From Tubiluchus corallicola (taxonomy: Eukaryota > Priapulida > Priapulimorpha > Priapulimorphida > Tubiluchidae): a stretch of 28,968 nucleotides of DNA. Position 1 is the stretch's first letter, and each line of letters starts with the position of its first letter. Shown piece by piece: positions 10,330 through 19,500 of this stretch. Location: NCBI GenBank assembly GCA_030141605.1, contig JAQGDQ010000591.1, forward strand, positions 105,024-133,991. The letters are read 5' to 3'. Under the pieces are notes generated by a model. The model worked only from the letters and a program-made list of their open reading frames with translations. It did not search any database and was not told where the DNA came from. A program made the translations under genes and the position numbers.

Positions 10330-11875
10330 AAAAATCATGACAGCAGTTTGAAAAGCACGATTTAGTTTTTTGTCCATTAAACCTGAAAAATCACGACAGC
10401 AGTTTGAAAAGCATGATTTAGTTTTTGACCATTAAACCTGAAAAATCACGACAGCAGTTTAAAAAGCATGATTTAGTTTTTGACCATTAAACCTAAAAAA
10501 TCACGACAGCAGTTTGAAAAGCATGATTTAGTTTTTTGTCCATTAAACCTGAAAAATCACGACAGCAGTTTGAAAAGCATGATTTAGTTTTGACCATTAA
10601 ACCTGAAAAATCACGACAGCAGTTTGAAAAGCATGATTTAGTTTTTGACCATTAAACCTGAAAAATCACGCAGCAGTTTGAAAAGCATGATTTAGTTTTT
10701 AACCATTAAACCTGAAAAATCACGACAGCAGTTTGAAAAGCATGATTTAGTTTTTGACCATTAAACCTCAAAAAAAATCACGACAGCAGTTTGAAAAGCA
10801 TGATTTAGTTTTTTGTCCATTAAACCTGAAAAATCACGACAGCAGTTTGAAAAGCATGATTTAGTTTTTGACCATTAAACCTGAAAAATCACGACAGCAG
10901 TTTGAAAAGCATGATTTAGTTTTTGACCATTAAGCCTCAAAAATCACGACAGCAGTTTAAAAAGGCATGATTTAGTTTTTGACCATTTAACCTGAAAAAT
11001 CACGACAGCAGTTTGAAAAGCATGATTTAGTTTTTGACCATTAAACCTGAAAAATCACGACAGCAGTTTGAAAAGCATGATTTAGTTTTTGACCATTAAG
11101 CCTCAAAAATCACGACAGCAGTTTGAAAAACATGATTTAGTTTTTGACCATTAAACCTGAAAAATCAGGACAGCAGTTTGAAAAGCATGATTTAGTTTTT
11201 GACCATTAAACCTCAAAAATCACGACAGCAGTTTGAAAAGCATGATTTAGTTTTTGACCATTAAACCTGAAAAATCACAACAGCAGTTTGAAAAGCATGA
11301 TTTAGTTTTTTGTCCATTAAACCTGAAAAATCACGACAGCAGTTTGAAAAGCATGATTTAGTTTTTGACCATTAAACCTGAAAAATCACGACAGCAGTTT
11401 GAAAAGCATGATTTAGTTTTTGACCATTAAACCTGAAAAATCACGTCAGCAGTTTGAAAAGCATGATTTAGTTTTTTGTCCATTAAACCTGAAAAATCAC
11501 GACAGCAGTTTGAAAAGCATGATTTAGTTTTTGACCATTAAACCTGAAAAATCACGACAGCAGTTTGAAAAGCATGATTTAGTTTTTAACCATTAAACCT
11601 GAAAAATCACGACAGCAGTTTGAAAAGCATGATTTAGTTTTTGACCATTAAACCTGAAAAATCACGACAGCAGTTTGAAAAGCATGATTTAGTTTTTGAC
11701 CATTAAACCTGAAAAATCGCGACAGCAGTTTGAAAAGCATGATTTAGTTTTTGACCATTAAGCCTCAAAAATCACGACAGCAGTTCGAAAAGCACGATTT
11801 AGTTTTTGACCATTAAACCTGAAAAATCACGACAGCAGTTTGAAAAGCATGATTCAGTTTTTGACCATTAAGCCT
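10330..11875 (+). repeat. 55-bp tandem array 2 (28 copies)
   Basis: The longest array, about 28 head-to-tail copies of the same unit. Internal copies differ by a few recurring changes (TTTTTTGTCC versus TTTTTGACC, CCTCAAAAA versus CCTGAAAAA). The first, penultimate and last copies carry the same edge variants as array 1. This implies expansion from the interior while the ends stay fixed. Confidence 0.97.
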
Positions 11876-12803
11876 CGTTCACTGAAAACAAGCAAAAGTA
11901 CAAACAGCAATGTGAACGCACCTTACTGTTTCAGTATTACAACAAAAATTAGTTTCATATCTGTGCTTTGACATAGCAAAAGTGCTGATTATTATTTTGT
12001 TTTTCTACTTTCATTATTATTCTATTTTCTGCATTTCTGTTTGTATATTATTGAAACAGTACCATGCAGTTGATATTATGATGGTCAGTTATGTTATTAT
12101 TTCATTTTCCTTCTGATCGTGCTATCGTTAATAAAGTATGAGTAACTAAAGAAATGCCTTGGTGGGACTGGTCATACAATCTGCCACATTTTTCTATAAT
12201 CGTAATTCCTTGTTTTACACTTAATAAAGCGCCATTAACTCGTGTTTATTACTTGTAAATATATGAATATAAACAAACATTTTACTTACCAAATCAACAA
12301 GAAAATGGAAGACTCTATCAAGGTGCCAAAAAGTTTTGCAAAATTGTGAGAAATTACCAGCTAAGCAAAATATCATACATCAAATCAGCAATTCTATATT
12401 ACTGAAACAAAAAAACAGTTGCATAAATTGAATGGTACATGTAACTAAGTAAATAAAGCATTATGACCTTTTAATAAAATCACTTTAGTTCGAGTGATGC
12501 CACCTGTCTGCTGGGCTATCAACTACTAATGCTAAATGTCCCCCATTGATGAATGATACACGCATTTCCCATGTAGTATCATAAGTTATTACAACTGATC
12601 AAATAAATCAAGTCCATGACGATGTTCTTGTACATATAGTTCTAACGTGCAACAAAAATTTGCAGCAAATTTTGAAACGTTTAACTGATAATTCTAACAA
12701 TTGGTTTATTAAACTTTGATTTTTAATGGCATTTTAGTTGATTCGCTCAGCTGAAACAATTTATGTAGTTTCACGTCCTTAATGCACATTTTGGTGGCTT
12801 TGC
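11876..12803 (+). repeat. Higher-order repeat spacer, copy 3
   Basis: 928 bp, nearly identical to spacer 2, including the 84 bp segment with its short palindrome (about 12648-12733). No gene. Confidence 0.95.
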
Positions 12804-13133
12804 AAAAATCATGACAGCAGTTTGAAAAGCACGATTTAGTTTTTTGTCCATTAAACCTGAAAAATCACGACAGCAGTTTGAAAAGCATGATTTAGTTTTT
12901 GACCATTAAACCTGAAAAATCACGACAGCAGTTTGAAAAGCATGATTTAGTTTTTGACCATTAAACCTGAAAAATCGCGACAGCAGTTTGAAAAGCATGA
13001 TTTAGTTTTTGACCATTAAGCCTCAAAAATCACGACAGCAGTTCGAAAAGCACGATTTAGTTTTTGACCATTAAACCTGAAAAATCACGACAGCAGTTTG
13101 AAAAGCATGATTCAGTTTTTGACCATTAAGCCT
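12804..13133 (+). repeat. 55-bp tandem array 3 (6 copies)
   Basis: Six copies with the same first-, penultimate- and last-copy variants as arrays 1 and 2. Confidence 0.97.
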
Positions 13134-13983
13134 CGTTCACTGAAAACAAGCAAAAGTACAAACAGCAATGTGAACGCACCTTACTGTTTCAGTATTACAA
13201 CAAAAATTAGTTTCATATCTGTGCTTTGACATAGCAAAAGTGCTGATTATTATTTTGTTTTTCTACTTTCATTATTATTCTATTTTCTGCATTTCTGTTT
13301 GTATATTATTGAAACAGTACCATGCAGTTGATATTATGATGGTCAGTTATGTTATTATTTTATTTTCCTTCTGATCGTGCTATCGTTAATAAAGTATGAG
13401 TAACTAAAGAAATGCCTTGGTGGGACTGGTCAAGCAATCTGCCACATTTTTCTATAATCGTAATTCCTTGTTTTACACTTAATAAAGCACCAATAACTCG
13501 AGTTTATTACTTGTAAATATATGAATATAAACAAACATTTTACTTACCAAATCAACAAGAAAATGGGAAACTCTGTCAAGGTGCCAAAAAGTTTTGCAAA
13601 ATTGTGACAAATTACCAGCTAAGCAAAATATCATACATCAAATCAGCAATTCTATATTACTGAAACAAAAAAACAGTTGCATAAATTGAATGGTACATGT
13701 AACTAAGTAAACAAAGCATTATGACCTTTCAATAAAATCACTTTAGTTCGAGTGGTGCCACCTGTCTGCTGGGCTGTCAACTACTAATGCTAAACAGTCC
13801 CCCATTGATGAATGATACACGCATTTCCCATGTTTGTGTCATAAGTTATTACAACTGATCAACTACATCAAGTCCATGACAATGTTCTTGTACATAATAG
13901 TTCTAACGTGCATCTTAGTTGATTCGCTCAGCTGAAACAATTTATGTAGTTTCACGTCTTAATGCACATTTTGGTGGCTTTGC
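13134..13983 (+). repeat. Higher-order repeat spacer, copy 4
   Basis: 850 bp. It resembles spacer 1 in lacking the 84 bp segment and in carrying CTACATCAAGTCC where spacers 2 and 3 read AATAAATCAAGTCC. No gene. Confidence 0.95.
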
Positions 13984-14643
13984 AAAAATCATGACAGCAG
14001 TTTGAAAAGCATGATTTAGTTTTTGACCATTAAACCTGAAAAATCACGACAGCAGTTTGAAAAGCATGATTTAGTTTTTTGTCCATTAAACCTGAAAAAT
14101 CACGACAGCAGTTTGAAAAGCATGATTTAGTTTTTGACCATTAAACCTGAAAAATCACGACAGCAGTTTGAAAAGCATGATTTAGTTTTTGACCATTAAA
14201 CCTGAAAAATCACGACAGCAGTTTGAAAAGCATGATTTAGTTTTTGACCATTAAACCTGAAAAATCACGACAGCAGTTTGAAAAGCATGATTTAGTTTTT
14301 GACCATTAAACCTGAAAAATCACGACAGCAGTTTGAAACGCATGATTTAGTTTTTGACCATTAAGCCTGAAAAATCACGACAGCAGTTTGAAAAGCATGA
14401 TTTAGTTTTTGACCATTAAACCTGAAAAATCACGACAGCAGTTTGAAACGCATGATTTAGTTTTTGACCATTAAACCTGAAAAATCACAACAGCAGTTTG
14501 AAAAGCATGATTTAGTTTTTGACCATTAAACCTGAAAAATCACGACAGCAGTTTGAAAAGCATGATTTAGTTTTTGACCATTAAACCTGAAAAATCACGA
14601 CAGCAGTTTGAAAAGCATGATTCAGTTTTTGACCATTAAGCCT
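13984..14643 (+). repeat. 55-bp tandem array 4 (12 copies)
   Basis: Twelve copies. The last copy keeps the GATTCAG and TAAGCCTCG edge, but the penultimate copy lacks the TTCGAAAAGCACG variant seen in arrays 1-3. Two internal copies share a GAAACGCATG change, which points to local duplication. Confidence 0.97.
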
Positions 14644-15125
14644 CGTTCACTGAAAACAAGCAAAAGTACAAACAGCAATGTGAACGCTCATTACTGTTTC
14701 AGTTTTACAGCAAAAATTAGTTGCATATCTGTGCTTTGACATAGCAAAAGTGCTGATTATTATTCTGTATTTCTACATTCATTATTAATCTATTTTCTGC
14801 ATTTCTGTTTGTATATTATTGAAACAGTATCATGCTGTTGATATTATGATGGTCAGTTATGTTATTATTTCATTTTCCTTCTGATCGTGCTATCGTTAAT
14901 AAAGTATGAGTAACTAAAGAAATGCCTTGGTGGGACTGGTCATGCAATCTGCCACATTTTTCTCCAATCACAACTCCTTGCTTTACACTTAATTAGGCAC
15001 CACTGACTCATGTTTATTATTTGAAACTGTGCGAGTATAAATAAACATTTCATTTACTTTTACTTACCATATTTACAAGAAAACTGCAAACTGATATTAA
15101 TGTGCCAAAAAGTTTTGCAAAATTT
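14644..15125 (+). repeat. Higher-order repeat spacer, copy 5 (truncated)
   Basis: Matches the other spacers up to about 14950, then becomes more diverged. It stops at the GTTTTGCAAAAT stretch, where the right inverted arm begins. It forms the right edge of the higher-order repeat. Confidence 0.85.
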
Positions 15126-15129
15126 GAAA

Positions 15130-16375
15130 CGGTCAAAATGATCTTGAATTAGTAACACGTTCCCCCGTACAGATTTAAGCACTTTAAAAGCCCATAAAGC
15201 GCAAATAAGTCAGTCGCCTTACACACCACAAACAGTTACCGTCATAAAGTATCTCGTTTATATAAATGCCTGTAAGGGCTATATACGAACAAACACTCGT
15301 GAAGTTATAAATTTATCAGACATTCATCAAACCACGCAAGTCTAGATTGCTGAAATAAAAAACGCTTCCCTAAATTAAATGGAACATGTAATTAAGCAAA
15401 TAACATATAATCACTTTTAAATAAAATCACTTTTGCACATACATGTATAATAATGTCAAACTTGACCGTTTTTATCACAAAGTGATAAACTTAAGATTCT
15501 GCATTATGACCAAAATTGCAACTGTGAAAAATCTTTGCTGACCTGGTCTTCGTCTTAAGATCACAATTTTGCAATTGCTGAATTATCCGTGCTTGGTTAC
15601 CTAGGAAATCCATTTTACAGCAATCCCATTTTAAGCTTTCGCCTATGTCGCGAGACCAGATCATGCCCACTTTTTGAAAAATACGTAATATACAGCTAGT
15701 CCTGCCCTGTTGCATGCATAAACAGTGACTGTTAGTCCGATACTGGAATTGGACTTGAAGGACAAGTCATTCGCCCTAATTCTTACATTTATTGTCCTGC
15801 GCTATGATCCTTAACCCAGAGCTCACCGCTCTCAAACCGCTCTGTGTTTACCTAGGTTAGGTGTCTACCCTGCAAGTTTTTTTTATTCTAGCTGTTACAC
15901 TTATTCAGTTACGGAGCAGACCCCGATTTTAACATTTTCACCAATGTCACGTGACCTGGCTACGCCCACTCTCGGAAAAATCCTTATTGCACATTTACAT
16001 TAACCGGCTTGCCCACACATGCTTAAGCATTCACTCTTAGTCATGTACTGTAAGAAGAGTGGGCGACAAATCCGTTTGTCCTAATTTCACATTTTGGCTC
16101 CCAACTCGGAACTTTGCTAGGTTCCAATTTCCGAAAAATACTTAATTTAGACCTACCCCACCTAAATGCCTGTGAAAAAACTTTGGAATTTAACTCAAAT
16201 CCCCAGGAATGTTCACTCTTAGTCCAGTGCTGTAGGAGGAGTTGAATGACAAAGTCATTCACTCTAACTCTCACATTTTTGATCCTGCTGCTGTGACCTT
16301 TGATCCAGAGGTCACCACTCCTATGCCCACATTACAGGTTTATGATGACCCACACCATAGTGATTCAAAATTTTA
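15130..16375 (-). repeat. Inverted-arm repeat R2, right copy
   Basis: Reverse complement of 4575-5770. It starts inside what is part A elsewhere (GGTCAAAATGATCTTG) and fades out near 16345-16375, just past the last codon of the DHHC gene. The receptor-like extension present in the left copy is not adjacent here. Its counterpart sits about 1 kb further on, at 17378-17487, in the same relative order. In the plus-strand frame near 16250-16355 a coding-like stretch (NSHIFDPAAVTF, PEVTTPMPTLQV) is kept open in both arms. Confidence 0.85.
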
Positions 16376-16379
16376 GGCA

Positions 16380-16544
16380 TCAGTAACTTTTATCACCGTA
16401 GTAAACAATTACTAGATGTACTGCAATGTGATACCTTGGTGGTATTGGTGTACACAACACGTCAAAGCAATTCCTATACCATGAGCCTTTTGTAAAGGGG
16501 TTTTCCACCTGTGTCCCGTCCTCTGCGGCATGAATTTTTCGCAC
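16380..16544 (-). CDS. ZDHHC9/14/18-like: DHHC gene exon 7 (C-terminal segment)
   Basis: Begins in phase 0 after CTATATTTTCAG and reads [18 protein letters not shown], then [13 protein letters not shown]. This corresponds to the NP-containing C-terminal segment of ZDHHC9 (VQNPYSHGN ... CEVLCGPLPPS). After PPR the frame runs 17 more residues to a stop at 16380-16382. A possible donor (AG|GTATCA at 16434) sits where vertebrate genes splice, so a further C-terminal exon may exist outside or may have been lost. The inverted arm begins directly beyond the stop. Confidence 0.82.
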   Translation of the reverse strand: MRKIHAAEDGTQVENPFTKGSWYRNCFDVLCTPIPPRYHIAVHLVIVYYGDKSY

Positions 16545-19500
16545 CTGAAAATATAGCAACAATATCGTGTCTACTCATATTTCACTGCTGTGAATTAATG
16601 TCAATTCTGTATTTAGTACTAGCAGTTTCGACAAAGGCTTATTTTCATTCTTTTTTTGTTGCGAATTAAACGACTTCCTGGCTAGATTTCGAATGAAACT
16701 TAAACTTTGCGAGTATACATTTGCAGAGACCATTTTTTGTATAAGAACTACCTAAGTTCGTAATAATATTAAAAACCGATAAAAATAGAAAAGAAATTTC
16801 ACCGGTGTTGGTGGTACCTTATAAGTGAATGTCACTTATAAACGAGTACCTTATACCCGATGTTGACTTTATTTACACTGGAAAAGTGTTCAACAGTTAC
16901 ATACCACATTGAAGAACGCCACACTGTTACTTATTACTCCAGCTGTGTTATGGCTGCATTTTTACCGCATGAATGTTTTTATTTACAAAATAATGTGGCT
17001 TCTCGAGTACTAATCTCGTGGTGGTGGGTTTTTGCAATGATCATGACAGCTGTATATGCAGGTTCGCTGGTGTCATTTTTGACAATCAAAACACCTTTAC
17101 AACCCTTCACGTTACTGAAGAAGTTACCGCAAAGTTCCTTAACTCCAGCCAGTTTTGTCAACTGGGCAGTGGTCGAAGACCTTATCAATAGCCTTTCGGA
17201 TACTAACAGTGGAAGAAGATGCAAAAAGACAATAATGCCGTAGTAAAAACAACAGATGAAGCTCTAAAACTTGTTGCTGCAGGTGGTTGTGCCTTTTTGG
17301 GATCGAGCTACGATTCAGAATGTCTGATTATACAAGATTTCCAAAAACATCGATTTGTAATGGCGCCATTTTCAGTGTCCACAGCCATAGTATCTTGGGA
17401 CACGCCCAGGCAAAGCAAGATTTAAACAATTGTAAAATATGTAGTAGAGTTTTCAAAGTTGTTTAAATAATAGTGGTAATTCAAAGTAGTACGAAATGCA
17501 TACAAAGCGAATGGCTCTCAATATTTAGCACCTACTGTGCAAGTTGCAACTCAAGTACTGAGTATGACGAACTTACATTCAGCCTTTCTTATACTTTCTA
17601 TACGCAATGGCACTGCCACCATTGTGATTCGCCTAGAATGCCTGTATAGGAAATTTGGAAAAGCATCTTCTGCTTGACAGTGGGTTGAAAGGCCTTTATT
17701 CTTTCTAGAAAACGTCGTGTGACTTTTCACACTTTGTAATATATTTAGCTTTCAACAGAACGATTAAAAGATGCAATTTATGAACTCTCAAGAACCATTT
17801 AGTTTTTTAATTACATTAAAAAAACGTTAATCAAACGCTAGTGATATCATTAACTATACCTATAGGTAAGAAAGCTAAAGAACAACAAATGCCACAACAA
17901 CTAGTAAAGATATCATTCTTTTTCTGATATTGTTACTTACACTTTCTATAGTTGTTCGGTTGTTTATTACCAGGGATGTGTGCAGAAAGACCAAAAGTGA
18001 GATAAGAATCAATGCCACAAAACTGATAATCGCCGTCACAATGGTAAACATTTAGTCAAGAAAAAAATTATTGTAGCAAATATTCTACACAATGCAGTCG
18101 GTATAAATACTTATTTACGTAATGATCATCAGGTTTTAATTACAAAATCATATTAGTTAAAGATACTAATTATAGGAAGCATTAGATAAGAATTTAACAA
18201 AGGATATCTTGATGGTATATGTCGAGTTGCCTCCGTGGCCCCAATCTGTTTTGACACTGTGAAAAGAAAAATGATGTGTGATGTATAAGCCACCTGAATA
18301 AGCAAGGCTTACAAAAGAAATACGAGCACGTCAAACCTCGTGCTGACCTCTGGCGTGCACAAGTTTGGTTATGCACAGAGTCAGCTTCTTGATTTTATGT
18401 CACCCACTACCCCCCAATTGGTAAACCCATTTTTTCATAAGTATTATAAGCTTATCTACTGAATTTCATGCTTGAAAATCATTAGTGCTGTTGCAACTGG
18501 TAAACACACTGTGAATTTAACTTTATATTATCTTGAAAATCATTAGACATATTTAACAGGTTATCTACCATTGCCTCACTTCATAAGTATAAGGAAGAAA
18601 ATTTCATAAGGGATTGAAGGAATTTGCCATTAAAATTGGCTAAACTGTCCTGCCCTAATTCCAAACGAGCGGAACAACGGTCTTCATATTAACCAGTGGT
18701 GGCTCGTGTATAAGTACTGTGGAACTGCACATGCGCACAAGTACTGTGGAACTGCACATGCGCACATGTCTGAGCGCAGGTAGAAAATGTACTGTCGCTC
18801 ACACCGTTTGTTGTCAGTTGTCACATGCTTACTGTGAGTGGATCAAGTTTGAGCTGCGATAATTTAGGCTATTAGTAAGCAAAAGTAGTTTTGTATAGGA
18901 TTTTAACAAGTTTATGAACAACTTACCTATGTTTGTTTGTTTAAAATTACAAATTAGAACAATAGAATTACACGTGTTTGTTTCGTTTTACACAGTATTA
19001 AAATAATGCCTTAACATTTTCTTAGAATCTCAACTAGGCGCCACTGTTAATAACGTCACTATTCTGGCGAACGAGGGCAAGAATAAACTAAAAAAAGGGG
19101 AGAACACTGATTACTAAAAAAATCTCAACAAATTCCAAGATTTGTTATTGTATATAGAACATGGTATGACATTTTTTTTAAAAAACTGAGACTGTAAGCC
19201 AGCTTGTACAACTAACTCAGCAGCAAAAATTTGAAATTTCTAAAGAAAAATTGCTATTTGATTGGATACCCTCTGAAATGCATGCAGGGCCCGTTGCACC
19301 CTTGACTCTTTATTCAAGCAACAGAAGCTGATGCGAACTTATTCGTCCTTATTCAAGTCAAAGGTGTAACAATTATAACTTAGAGGAAATCGGAAGATTG
19401 TGTAAAAGCGAGGTCAGAATAAAGAATGCTCTAAAATATTGAAAACTACAATCGCTTATTTTAAATCAAAGCTTAGATTAAATAATAATTACCTCGGATA

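Larger units (their letters stand above)
16545..17940 (-). other. DHHC gene intron 6, host of a receptor relic
   Basis: GTAAGT donor; acceptor CTATATTTTCAG. It contains, antisense, the iGluR-like relic at 16860-17467 and a perfect hairpin at 16819-16841. About 17490-17935 shows nothing I can assign. Confidence 0.8.

Noticed and set aside
9131-14643. CRISPR-like look of the 55-bp arrays
   Set aside because: Units are contiguous with no unique spacers, no cas-type genes are near, and the surrounding genes are animal. This is a eukaryotic tandem repeat.
18023-18193. Ordinary GT-AG intron as the primary model for DHHC intron 5
   Set aside because: The frame works, but it removes residues that align without gaps to the family and ignores a perfect U12 donor and branch site. 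Kept only as a possible alternative isoform.
18194-18376. A 60-codon minus-strand frame around DHHC exon 5
   Set aside because: It is in a different frame from the exon supported by splice sites and ZDHHC alignment.
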